From: Deltaproteobacteria bacterium
GTDB lineage: Bacteria > BMS3Abin14
Direction of reading: 5' to 3'
DNA: 33,508 nucleotides
NCBI GenBank assembly: GCA_013151915.1
Contig: JAADHJ010000022.1
Coordinates: forward strand, 1-33,508
Shown: positions 1-6,751 of the stretch, piece after piece
Position numbering within the stretch: position 1 is the first letter of the stretch
Layout of the letters: the number at the start of each line of letters is the position of its first letter
Program-made: the position numbers and the translations under genes
Notes under the pieces: model-generated
What the model was told of the DNA's origin: nothing
The model's input: the letters and a program-made list of their open reading frames with translations, nothing else
Database searches by the model: none

Positions 1-115
1 CATCAAAGCGCCCGCTTAGGGGCGCTCAAATCGAAGATTTGTGAGGGAAGTGAAAATGACATTTTTCGCTTTCCGTTGAGTAAAAAGCCATGGATGGACT
101 TTTTACGACCCTATA
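1..115 (+). repeat. Five-hairpin element, copy A (cut by window edge)
   Basis: The first hairpin is mostly outside the window; only the end of its right arm (CATCAA) remains. The other four hairpins are visible: a GC-rich one (GCGCCC/GGGCGC), CAAATC-gaa-GATTTG, a long GGGAAGTGAAAA/TTTTCGCTTTCC stem with G-U pairs, and GTAAAAAG/CTTTTTAC. It ends at CGACCCTAT, three bases before the ATG of tolQ. The same unit recurs at 891-1026, 1461-1599 and 29522-29668. Confidence 0.85.
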
Positions 116-118
116 AAA

Positions 119-889
119 ATGGAGGTTCTGAATTTGATAAACTCTTTTTTTCTGGCGCCTTTGCTCCTCTCCCAACCGGGCCAGGAGGTCCAATTCGGCG
201 TATTCGGCATGGTTCTGAGGGCGGGCTGGATGGTCAAGGGAGTTCTCCTGATCCTCCTCTTCATGTCGATGATGACCTGGGCCATTATTTTTTACAAGTT
301 GCGGATGTTCAAACGTGCCCAGGCGGAGGACAGGAGATTCAACCAGCTTTTTCTGCGGCAGCAGAGGCTCAGTGTTATCCACGAGGCGGCGGATGGGTTG
401 AATTTATCTCCCGTGGCTTCAATCTTCAGGGCCGGCTATATTGAGCTGATAAGGGTTTCCAAGTGCAAATCCGAAAATCCCGCAACCTTTACGGACGACC
501 CCTCCTCTATCTCCACGGAAGTGTTCGGGATCGAGAACATATCCCGGGCCATGTCCAAGGCATCAGAAACGGAACTAACCCGGCTGGAAAAAGCATTGCC
601 CTTCCTGGCCACAACCGGTGGAACCGCTCCTTTTATCGGTCTCTTCGGGACAGTATGGGGGATCATGACGGCCTTCAGGGTAATCGGACTGGCGGGCAGC
701 GCCAGCCTGGTCTCCGTTGCACCCGGGATCTCGGAGGCCCTCGTGGCGACGGCCGGCGGACTTGCCGCCGCTATCCCGGCGGTTGTCGGGTATAATTACT
801 TCATCCAGCGGATCCGTATTCTGGACAACGACATGAAGACCTTCACCGCTGAATTTCTCAATATTGTGGAACGGCATTTCAGGAGATAA
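119..889 (+). CDS. tolQ: TolQ, Tol-Pal proton-channel subunit
   Basis: Inner-membrane protein of the TolQ/ExbB/MotA family. With TolR it uses the proton gradient to energise TolA and keep the outer membrane attached during division. The 256-residue protein has an N-terminal membrane segment (about residues 37-58) and two more in the C-terminal half. The family signature is clear (PFIGLFGTVWGIM, then APGISEALVATAGGLAAAIPA). Length is close to the usual 230-240. The ATG at 119 has no Shine-Dalgarno sequence; a GGAGG overlapping it would suit the in-frame TTG at 134, so the true start may be five codons later. It is followed directly by a full repeat element and then tolR. ExbB is the main alternative, but tolB and pal downstream favour TolQ. 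Confidence 0.93.
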   Translation: MEVLNLINSFFLAPLLLSQPGQEVQFGVFGMVLRAGWMVKGVLLILLFMSMMTWAIIFYKLRMFKRAQAEDRRFNQLFLRQQRLSVIHEAADGLNLSPVASIFRAGYIELIRVSKCKSENPATFTDDPSSISTEVFGIENISRAMSKASETELTRLEKALPFLATTGGTAPFIGLFGTVWGIMTAFRVIGLAGSASLVSVAPGISEALVATAGGLAAAIPAVVGYNYFIQRIRILDNDMKTFTAEFLNIVERHFRR

Positions 890-890
890 T

Positions 891-1026
891 GTTGATGACT
901 TCGCAAAGAAGTCATCAACGCGCCCACTTAGGGGCGCACAAATCGAAGATTTGTAAGGAAAGAGAAAATGACATTTTTCGCTTTCCGTTAAGTAAAAAGC
1001 CATGAATGGACTTTTTACGACCCTAT
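891..1026 (+). repeat. Five-hairpin element, copy B (complete)
   Basis: Begins one base after the tolQ stop and fills almost the whole tolQ-tolR gap. Hairpin 1 is a perfect 12-bp stem (891-902 with 908-919, GTTGATGACTTC). Hairpin 2 is GCGCCC/GGGCGC (920-925, 932-937). Hairpin 3 is ACAAATC-gaa-GATTTGT (938-954). Hairpin 4 pairs 957-968 with 975-986, with one mismatch. Hairpin 5 pairs GTAAAAAG (992-999) with CTTTTTAC (1011-1018), with CCAT/ATGG inside. It ends GACCCTAT, 21 bases before the preferred tolR start. Confidence 0.93.
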
Positions 1027-1047
1027 GAATACTCAGAGGAACCGGGA

Positions 1048-1458
1048 ATGGCCCTTAACGGCGGTGCGGACCGCAAGATGATGTCGGAGATCAACGTTAC
1101 CCCCCTCGTGGATGTGATGCTGGTCCTGCTGATAGTCTTCATGGTAACGGCGCCGATGCTTCAGTCGGGGATCGATGTCCAGCTTCCAACCGCCGGAACG
1201 GCGCCCCTCAATAAAAGCGAGAAGGCGGTGACCATAACCGTGGACAGGGATGGAATGATCCATCTCAACCGGCACGCCTTCACTATCAAACAGTTCCGAC
1301 TCAGAGCGCCCACTCTTCTCTCTGAATTGGGCGGCAGACCCGTTTATATCAGGGGGGATTCCAGGATCTCGTATGGAACGATCATCTCTGCCATGGCGGC
1401 CCTCAAAGCCGCCGGTGTCGAAAGGGTCGGGCTCGTAACGGAACCCCTTCGGGATTGA
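1048..1458 (+). CDS. tolR: TolR, Tol-Pal proton-channel subunit
   Basis: ExbD/TolR family. It has a short cytoplasmic tail, one membrane helix (about residues 18-38) carrying the proton-binding aspartate (D22 in TPLVDVMLV), and a periplasmic domain. The family motif EINVTPLVDVML is intact, and the 136-residue length is normal. The reading frame is open back to an ATG at 1006, but that start lies inside the upstream repeat and would add MDFLRPY. The ATG at 1048 has AGAGGA seven bases upstream and gives a family-typical N terminus, so it is preferred. The gene sits between two full repeat copies, which is unusual because tolQ and tolR are normally almost contiguous. Confidence 0.93.
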   Translation: MALNGGADRKMMSEINVTPLVDVMLVLLIVFMVTAPMLQSGIDVQLPTAGTAPLNKSEKAVTITVDRDGMIHLNRHAFTIKQFRLRAPTLLSELGGRPVYIRGDSRISYGTIISAMAALKAAGVERVGLVTEPLRD

Positions 1459-1460
1459 AC

Positions 1461-1599
1461 AATGATGACTTCGTAAGAAATCATCATTGCGCCCACTTGA
1501 GGGTGCGCAAATCGAAGATTTGAGAGGAAAGTGAAAATGACATTTTTCGCTTTCCGTTGAGTAAAAAGCCACGCATGGACTTTTTACGACCCTGTCAAC
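1461..1599 (+). repeat. Five-hairpin element, copy C (complete)
   Basis: Fills the tolR-tolA gap, starting just after the tolR stop. The order of hairpins is the same as in copy B. Hairpin 1 is diverged (ATGATGACTTCGTAAGAAATCATCAT) but still pairs. Hairpin 4 is GGAAAGTGAAAA/TTTTCGCTTTCC, 12 pairs with one G-U. Hairpin 5 keeps GTAAAAAG/CTTTTTAC. It ends CCCTGTCAAC, giving terminal GATGA/TCAAC-like ends, nine bases before the likely tolA start. Confidence 0.92.
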
Positions 1600-1607
1600 A
1601 TGGGAGC

Positions 1608-2468
1608 ATGGTCCTGAACACGGCATTTTTCATTCCTCCGGATGACGTTTCCCTACGCCCCCTGCGCGACCCGGCGTTCAGGAAATTTTTTATCCTTTCA
1701 CTTTCGGTGCATGTCGTTCTCCTGGCCCTGGCGGGAACGGCCGTTCTCTTCCACGTACCGGTCAAGTCTTATACTCCAGCCTATACCGTGGACCTCGTGA
1801 CGCTGCCCCCCTCTTCCGTCGGCAAACGCGTAAAGGTCAAGGCCCCCGTACCTGTTGTTCGGACGGACAGACCTGCTGTAAAACGGGAAATCGCTCATCC
1901 TCCGGCCAGGTCTGTCCAGGCTGCGGAGAAGGAACCGCCCACAGTTATTCGACCCCCTGAACCCGCTCCGGGGGATGAGACGGCACGTATGGAGCGGCAA
2001 AAAAAGCTTAAAAATCTTGAGGAAGAGGCAGCCCGCCTGTATGAGTCGTTCAGGGCCGAGGGGATGACAAAAACCTCTGCACCGTCTTCGGTGGAAAACA
2101 GGGACCGACCGGCCGAATCCACTGTCGGAAGAATATCGACCGGACCTCCGATCGCGGGGACAGGGGGAGGGTCTGCCGATATCCGGTTTAAAGCCTATTA
2201 TGACAGGGTAGTGGCCAAAATCCACGCCGCCTGGGTTCTTCCAAGGGGAGTGGCTGCAAAGGAGAACAACCTCCTGACGGTGGTGGGCATCCGAATTTCC
2301 GCTACGGGTGTCATCGAATCCCGGTGGGTCGAAAAGGAGTCAGGGAATATCTACTACGACCAGTCCGCCCTGAGGGCTATCGGCAGGGCAAGCCCCCTGC
2401 CGCCACTGCCGGAGGGTCTCGGGAAAGAGTCGCTGAAGGTGGGGATCAACTTCAGGGTCCCCAAGTAA
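1608..2468 (+). CDS. tolA: TolA/TonB-like energy-transducing protein
   Basis: Envelope-spanning protein that should connect the TolQR motor to TolB/Pal. It has a short cytoplasmic N terminus and one membrane helix (about residues 27-46, in FFILSLSVHVVLLALAG with a TonB-like S/H pair). A long proline- and charge-rich periplasmic stretch follows, with an AEKEP- and RMERQKKLKNLEEEAARLYESF-type helix, then a C-terminal TonB/TolA domain (AYYDRVVAKIHAAWVLP to the end). Length is about 286 residues, shorter than enterobacterial TolA. The frame opens at TTG 1557 inside the repeat; ATG 1608 is preferred although its GGGAG is very close. Position after tolQR supports TolA over TonB, but the C-terminal domain does not separate the two. 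Confidence 0.82.
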   Translation: MVLNTAFFIPPDDVSLRPLRDPAFRKFFILSLSVHVVLLALAGTAVLFHVPVKSYTPAYTVDLVTLPPSSVGKRVKVKAPVPVVRTDRPAVKREIAHPPARSVQAAEKEPPTVIRPPEPAPGDETARMERQKKLKNLEEEAARLYESFRAEGMTKTSAPSSVENRDRPAESTVGRISTGPPIAGTGGGSADIRFKAYYDRVVAKIHAAWVLPRGVAAKENNLLTVVGIRISATGVIESRWVEKESGNIYYDQSALRAIGRASPLPPLPEGLGKESLKVGINFRVPK

Positions 2469-2520
2469 CCCATGGGTTTAAATAATGGGTTCATCCGGCT
2501 AAAGGGTACCTTTGTTTTTA

Positions 2521-2556
2521 TGTCATTGCGAACTGATAAATTTGTGAAGCAATCCA
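2521..2556 (+). repeat. GTCATTGCGA...GAAGCAATCC dispersed repeat
   Basis: GTCATTGCGA and GAAGCAATCC flank a short spacer, with ATTGC and GCAAT able to pair. A related sequence lies at 13214-13246 (GTCATTGCGAGG ... GGCAATCTC). I recognise this type as a common intergenic repeat in many bacterial genomes; its function is unknown to me. Confidence 0.6.
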
Positions 2557-2584
2557 GTAGAACTGCGCCAGTTGAGCCAGGGTC

Positions 2585-2732
2585 AAAAGCTTTTAACACG
2601 GCGCAGCCTTTCACAGACTGCTCCACAGGGTGTTTAAAGAGGGTTTGACAAAGAAACTAATTTGCAAAACTCTGTGAAACCCTGTGTACTCTGTGTACCC
2701 TGTGTTAAAGGTTTTTTTCTATCCCGGTATTA
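2585..2732 (+). repeat. TIR element copy 1, with 9-10-mer array
   Basis: Imperfect terminal inverted repeats (AAAAGCTTTTAACAC on the left, GTGTTAAAGGTTTTTT on the right) enclose a conserved core (GCGCAGCCTTTCACAGACTG, GTTTAAAGAGGGTTTGACAAAG). Next comes a degenerate array of units resembling CTCTGTGTA and CCCTGTGTA. An inverted copy at 20396-20526 matches almost end to end but has about two fewer units, so unit number varies between copies. No reading frame crosses it. With the repeat at 2521 and the tail at 2768 it accounts for most of the 349-bp tolA-tolB gap. Confidence 0.85.
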
Positions 2733-2767
2733 ACCCAGGTATGCATTATTGTGATGACCCAATAATA

Positions 2768-2788
2768 TTGGATTTTTTACGACCTTAC
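2768..2788 (+). repeat. Five-hairpin element, copy D (right-end remnant)
   Basis: TTGGATTTTTTACGACCTTA matches only the right arm of hairpin 5 and the CGACCCTA terminus. It lies about 30 bases before the tolB start, the same position that complete copies hold before other genes. Confidence 0.55.
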
Positions 2789-2817
2789 TAATAATGCAAT
2801 GTGAAGGGAAAACAGCT

Positions 2818-4128
2818 ATGAAAAATATCGTCGGGAAGGTGGCGGTGCTCTGTTTTATCCTCTGGGCGGCCATCCCTTCGCCCTCATGGGGAAAGGTATA
2901 CCTCGACATATACGCCCCTTCCATGAGGCTTCTGCCCATCGCCATACCCGTCCCCATCCCTCTGGAAGGCACGGCCCCCCATCCCCGCATATCCGGGGAG
3001 GTTCGGGAAGTTTTGGCGGGGGACCTGAACTTTTCCAGTGTCTTCAGAGTCCTCGATCCTGTTCTTTACCTCGAGGATGAGGAGAACAGCGGAATTCGCC
3101 CGAAAACTTTTGGTTTCGACGATTGGGAGTTGATTAACGCAGAGGCTCTTATTAAGACAGGTTACGCTGTCATGGAAAATGGGAACGTGGAACTGGAGTT
3201 CCACCTGTACGACGTATTCCAGAAAAAAGAGCTGATCGCAAAAAGGTGGAAGGGAAAACCGGCGCAGGTCCGACGTATGGTCCACCTGTTTACCAACGCC
3301 GTAATGAAGAAAATAACCGGCGAGGATGGGATCTTCCTGACCTCGGTGCTTTACGTTAAGGCCGGCAGTAGGGGAAAGGATATCTATCGAATGGATTTCG
3401 ATGGGGCCAACGTCGAGAGGGTGGTTCACAATGGGTTTCTCAACCTGTCACCGGCCTGGTGGCCGGACCGCAGAGGACTGGTCTATACTTCCTACAAGAA
3501 AGGAGCCCCTGACCTTTTTTCCAGGGCCTTCGGCGGACAGGAGAGGCGCCTTACCCTGGGGTCCGGGGTTGATGTGGGCGTAAGTTTTTCTCCAGATGGA
3601 CGTTACATCGCCTTCATGTCCTCTGTAAATGGAAATCCGGATATCTACCGATCGGACAGGAACGGCGGGAACCGCGTTCGCCTGACCAGACTTCGCAGCG
3701 TCGAGGCATCACCCACGTGGTCACCCGACGGAAAACGTATAGCCTTCGTTTCTGACCGTTACGGTTCTCCCCAGATATTTACAATGAACGCGGACGGATC
3801 AGATCCCATGAGGGTCACCTATGAGGGGTCCTACAACGCTTCCCCCGCATGGTCGCCTGACGGTAAATTTATCGCCTATGCATCCCGTGTGAATGGAGGA
3901 TTCGGCATATTCCTGGTTGATCCCGATACCCTTGAATCCCGTCCTCTGGTTGGAGAGGCGGGAAACAATGAGGACCCGTCATGGGCACCGGATGGCAGGT
4001 TCATAATTTTCTCTTCCAACCGGAGCGGTACCTACCAGCTTTACGTTGTGGACAGGGAAGGACGAAAGGAGATAAGAATCACCTCAGGCAGGGGCGACAA
4101 GACCTCTCCTTCCTGGTCGCCCAGGTAA
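2818..4128 (+). CDS. tolB: TolB, periplasmic beta-propeller protein
   Basis: Periplasmic TolB, which binds Pal and takes part in outer-membrane maintenance. The ATG at 2818 begins a good Sec signal peptide (MKNIVGKVAVLCFILWAA...SWG) and has GAAGGGA about nine bases upstream; an in-frame ATG at 2794 would place extra charged residues ahead of the signal. The N-terminal domain (about residues 25-150) is followed by a six-bladed propeller whose blades show repeated SPDG(R/K)xIAF strands, for example SFSPDGRYIAF, TWSPDGKRIAF, AWSPDGKFIAY and SWAPDGRFIIF. At 436 residues it has normal length. The long repeat-filled gap upstream suggests separate transcription from tolQRA. Confidence 0.95.
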   Translation: MKNIVGKVAVLCFILWAAIPSPSWGKVYLDIYAPSMRLLPIAIPVPIPLEGTAPHPRISGEVREVLAGDLNFSSVFRVLDPVLYLEDEENSGIRPKTFGFDDWELINAEALIKTGYAVMENGNVELEFHLYDVFQKKELIAKRWKGKPAQVRRMVHLFTNAVMKKITGEDGIFLTSVLYVKAGSRGKDIYRMDFDGANVERVVHNGFLNLSPAWWPDRRGLVYTSYKKGAPDLFSRAFGGQERRLTLGSGVDVGVSFSPDGRYIAFMSSVNGNPDIYRSDRNGGNRVRLTRLRSVEASPTWSPDGKRIAFVSDRYGSPQIFTMNADGSDPMRVTYEGSYNASPAWSPDGKFIAYASRVNGGFGIFLVDPDTLESRPLVGEAGNNEDPSWAPDGRFIIFSSNRSGTYQLYVVDREGRKEIRITSGRGDKTSPSWSPR

Positions 4129-4193
4129 GGTCCCGCTTTTTCGAGCCCTGCGACGGCATTGGCCCGGGCCCCTATTCGGTTTACAACCAGCGG

Positions 4194-4221
4194 TTGATAC
4201 TGTATATTTTTCCGTTATATC
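4194..4221 (+). promoter_or_regulatory. Possible sigma-70 promoter for pal
   Basis: TTGATA (4194-4199) and TATATC (4216-4221) are separated by 16 bases, in the 228-bp gap between tolB and pal. The match is moderate and untested; it would give pal a leader of about 130 bases. Confidence 0.35.
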
Positions 4222-4356
4222 GGCATCTCGGGCTTTTGACGGTACTGACCATACCGGTTGCTTGCAACTACATAAGGTCCTCTAGTCATTAGGTTCATCC
4301 AGGGGGATGGCCGCTGGATAAAAAGTCAATAATGTCGTTTTCTCGGGAGGTGGATT

Positions 4357-4914
4357 GTGATCCTTAAGAAGAGCAGAATTTTGGTTCCGGTTATATTCGT
4401 AAGTGTTTTGGCTCTCGTAGTTATCGGTGGCTGTTCCAAAAAATCTCCGATGGAACCGCAACCGGCGGTGACGGCTCCTGAGCAGCCCCCGGTTGAGACC
4501 TACCAGCCGCCGGCTCCGCAGCCTGAAGCTCCGGTCCAGCCGACAATAAAACCAGCCGAGGCCCCGGTGACAATTGCAAAAAAGGTCCAGCTTGATGATG
4601 TTTTCTTTGCCTTCGATGTCTATGCCCTGTCGCCCGAGGCCAGGAAGATCCTTTCGGCCGATGCCGATGTGCTGAGCGAAAATTCCGATGCGCAGATCCT
4701 TATTGAAGGACACTGTGACGAGCGCGGCACGAGGGAGTACAACCTGGGATTGGGTGAGCGTCGCGCCAACAGCACTAAAAATTACCTCGTATCTCTGGGC
4801 GTGGATGCATCCAGGATCCAGACGATCAGCTACGGTGAGGATCGCCCCTTCGCTTTTGGGCACAACGAGAATGCGTGGAGCCAGAACAGGAGAGCACACA
4901 TTTTTGTCCGCTAG
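4357..4914 (+). CDS. pal: Pal, peptidoglycan-associated lipoprotein
   Basis: Outer-membrane lipoprotein that binds peptidoglycan and TolB. It starts at GTG 4357 with a strong GGGAGGTGG upstream. The signal peptide ends in a lipobox (VIGGC). A proline-rich linker rich in PQP and PAPQPE segments follows. The C-terminal OmpA-like domain (about residues 75-185) has the peptidoglycan-binding signature (EGHCDERGTREYNLGLGERR, then SYGEDRP and NRRAHI). Length is 185 residues, typical of the family. It is followed after 81 bases by the coiled-coil lipoprotein gene. Confidence 0.96.
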   Translation: MILKKSRILVPVIFVSVLALVVIGGCSKKSPMEPQPAVTAPEQPPVETYQPPAPQPEAPVQPTIKPAEAPVTIAKKVQLDDVFFAFDVYALSPEARKILSADADVLSENSDAQILIEGHCDERGTREYNLGLGERRANSTKNYLVSLGVDASRIQTISYGEDRPFAFGHNENAWSQNRRAHIFVR

Positions 4915-4933
4915 GTTCTTGCGCTTCCGTAAG

Positions 4934-4982
4934 TGATAGGGTCGTAAAAAGTCCATTGATGACTTTTTGCGAAGTCATCATA
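4934..4982 (-). repeat. Five-hairpin element, copy E (internally deleted, reversed)
   Basis: Read on the minus strand, it is hairpin 1 (GATGACTTCGCAAAAAGTCATC) running straight into the right arm of hairpin 5 (AATGGACTTTTTACGACCCT). The junction falls where the two hairpins share AAAAAG(T/C)CATC, as expected if an internal segment was lost by recombination between those short direct repeats. It sits 14 bases before the next gene's start, but in the opposite orientation to most other copies. Confidence 0.85.
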
Positions 4983-4995
4983 ATTGGGTGAAATA

Positions 4996-5424
4996 ATGAG
5001 GATAACCGCTTTTTTCCCGGTAGCCTTGGCGGCGGTACTGTTTGCGGGCTGTGCTACAGCCGTGGATGTGGAGTCCGTCACGGGCAGGCTGAACAAACAG
5101 GAGGTCCGGATCGCGGCCCTGGAGCGGAGCGCTGGGCAAAAACCGGAGATCTCCGTTGAGACCCAAAAAAAGCTCCACCAGATGGAGACGGACCTGAAAG
5201 CCCTTAGGAAGTCCTTTGCGGATTCGAAAGTCATTCTTGACACCCTCTCGGAGAAAGTTGAGGCGCTTGAGGCATTTATGAAAGAGGTGGACCGTTCCTT
5301 GGTCCAGTCGCGGAAAAAGGGGATTGAGATCGATCGGTCAGTGGAAGACATGGCAAACAAGGTTGGGGCTGAGGTGCGGGCCCTGACGGAAAAACTGAAA
5401 AAACTGGTTGAAGAAGGCCGATAG
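4996..5424 (+). CDS. Short coiled-coil lipoprotein in the cpoB/ybgF position
   Basis: Predicted lipoprotein of 142 residues. The signal peptide (MRITAFFPVALAAVLFAGC) ends in a lipobox, and the rest is almost entirely heptad-like coiled coil (about residues 30-140, many L/K/E repeats). Its place after pal is where cpoB/ybgF normally lies, and CpoB begins with a trimerising coiled coil. This protein has no TPR domain afterwards, so it is either a reduced CpoB-like protein or an unrelated lipoprotein. ATG 4996 is chosen over TTG 4984 because it begins the signal peptide directly. The frame is intact, so I see no evidence of a frameshift. A strong terminator follows. Confidence 0.8.
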   Translation: MRITAFFPVALAAVLFAGCATAVDVESVTGRLNKQEVRIAALERSAGQKPEISVETQKKLHQMETDLKALRKSFADSKVILDTLSEKVEALEAFMKEVDRSLVQSRKKGIEIDRSVEDMANKVGAEVRALTEKLKKLVEEGR

Positions 5425-5449
5425 GTTCCATAACCAAAAAACATTACCA

Positions 5450-5480
5450 GGCGGTTTCCTCAGGGGACCGCCTTTTTTTT
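5450..5480 (+). terminator. Rho-independent terminator ending the tol-pal cluster
   Basis: GGCGGTTTCC (5450-5459) pairs with GGGGACCGCC (5463-5472) around a TCA loop, ten pairs including two G-U, followed by eight T (5473-5480). It lies 25 bases after the coiled-coil lipoprotein stop. Confidence 0.9.
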
Positions 5481-5493
5481 GAAACGGCACCGT

Positions 5494-5528
5494 TCCAGAG
5501 TCCAGAGTCCAGAGTCCAGAGTCCAATG
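5494..5528 (+). repeat. Heptamer array TCCAGAG x4 plus TCCAATG
   Basis: Four perfect tandem copies of TCCAGAG (5494-5521) and one variant. A hairpin-prone sequence of the CCGTCGCT...GGCTATGGCG type follows (about 5538-5562). The same combination appears at 29313-29390 and 33158-33235. Confidence 0.85.
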
Positions 5529-5631
5529 CTTGCCACCCGCCGTCGCTTTTGGCTATGGCGTGGTAAACTGGCGCAGTCCGCAGGACAAAGATGGGTCCAA
5601 CGGGGAAAAATAGCTGGAAACTGGAAAAATG

Positions 5632-5660
5632 TTGAAAATATTGCCGAGCTATGCTAAATT
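5632..5660 (+). promoter_or_regulatory. Likely promoter of the rpiR-type regulator
   Basis: TTGAAA (5632-5637), 17 bases, then TAAATT (5655-5660) preceded by TG one base upstream (extended -10). The regulator's start codon is 32 bases downstream. Confidence 0.5.
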
Positions 5661-5691
5661 GCAATAAATTCTGCACTATCTTGCCGCAAAG

Positions 5692-6555
5692 GTGGAAACC
5701 TTGCTCAATCTCAAGGAGATTTTCGACGTTAAACGGGAGGACCTTACCCCAACCCAGAAGCGGGTTCTTGAGTTTATCCTGAAGTATCCGGAAGAGGCCG
5801 TCTTCCTTACCGCCTCTCGCCTTGCCCTGAGGCTGAATATCAGCGATACCTCCATTGTTCGTATGGCCCAAGCCCTTGGATTTGATGGATATCCTGATCT
5901 TCGGCGGAAGCTTCGGCGTGTTGTACAGGACCGGCTCTCGACTGTTGATCGCCTGGATGCAACCGCGGGGGAAGTCGAAACCGTCGAGGATGTTTTTGCA
6001 AATGTTCTCCTGCGGGATGTGGCCAACCTCCGGAGCGCCCTTCGGGATATTGATCCCGCGGTCTTCGCCGGGGCCGCGGACTCCCTGGATAATGCAGGTA
6101 GGGTTTTCGTCATCGGATTGCGGTCCGCCAACTGCCTGGCAGTGTTCCTGGTGAGCGCCCTTCGTTTCCTGTCCCGGAAGGTCGTTCATCTTTCGCCCGG
6201 CACAGGGGAGATGTGGGAGCAGATCAGGGACATGGGTCCCGATGATGTTGTGGTATGCTTTTCCTTCCCACGCTATACTAAAGTGACCGTTGATGTTGTT
6301 CGGTATGCAAGCGAGATGGGAGCTGAGGTTGTTGCCGTCACCGACAGTGACCTTTCCCCGCTTGCCGCTTCCGCGCAATGGACTCTAACGGTCCCCTTCG
6401 AGGTGGATTCCTTCATGGAGTCGTTTACCGCGGCGTTGAGCCTGGTCAATGCTTTGGTGACCGCAATCGCTTTCAAGAATAGGCCGATGACAATGGAAAC
6501 TTTAAAAGAGATGGAGGGATCCTGGGCTTCCCGGGGTGTTTACTGGGATGGTTAG
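5692..6555 (+). CDS. MurR/RpiR family transcriptional regulator (HTH + SIS)
   Basis: A 287-residue regulator. The N-terminal RpiR-type helix-turn-helix spans about residues 1-78 (LTASRLALRLNISDTSIVRMAQALGFDGYPDLRRKL). The C-terminal SIS domain spans about 125-265 (GRVFVIGLRSANCLAVFL ... DVVVCFSFPRYTKVTVDVVRYA). Family members usually sense phosphosugars through the SIS domain; the ligand here is unknown. The neighbouring TRAP transporter genes are the obvious regulatory targets. GTG 5692 lacks a Shine-Dalgarno sequence; AAGGTGG at 5689-5695 would serve the in-frame TTG at 5701 equally well, so the start is uncertain by three codons. Confidence 0.92.
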   Translation: METLLNLKEIFDVKREDLTPTQKRVLEFILKYPEEAVFLTASRLALRLNISDTSIVRMAQALGFDGYPDLRRKLRRVVQDRLSTVDRLDATAGEVETVEDVFANVLLRDVANLRSALRDIDPAVFAGAADSLDNAGRVFVIGLRSANCLAVFLVSALRFLSRKVVHLSPGTGEMWEQIRDMGPDDVVVCFSFPRYTKVTVDVVRYASEMGAEVVAVTDSDLSPLAASAQWTLTVPFEVDSFMESFTAALSLVNALVTAIAFKNRPMTMETLKEMEGSWASRGVYWDG

Positions 6556-6651
6556 GACCGCTTTTATTGCCCGGAGTCCGGGGTGTTTCCCATGCGAAAG
6601 GGGGTGTTGGTCTTTTCTTAATGGAAGGGACGTTTAGAAGTATTGGGTCAA

Positions 6652-6657
6652 TATAAT
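6652..6657 (+). promoter_or_regulatory. Candidate -10 box for the TRAP operon
   Basis: A perfect TATAAT in the 196-bp gap before the substrate-binding protein gene, without a good -35 at the usual spacing. That would fit an activator-dependent promoter. The following leader contains CCTCC (6684-6688), which can pair with either GGGGAGG (6661-6667) or GGAGG (6698-6702). Confidence 0.4.
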
Positions 6658-6751
6658 ATGGGGGAGGACCGGGAGAAATTGCGCCTCCCCGACTCGCGGA
6701 GGTGGGGATAGCTGCTTTTTGCGAGGTTATCTTAAAACGAAGGAGGAGAAG

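Noticed and set aside
5338-6378. 346-codon minus-strand frame opposite the RpiR-type gene
   Set aside because: It lies antisense to a clear regulator, runs through the terminator and heptamer array (giving SGLWTLDSG-like repeats), and has no recognisable domain.
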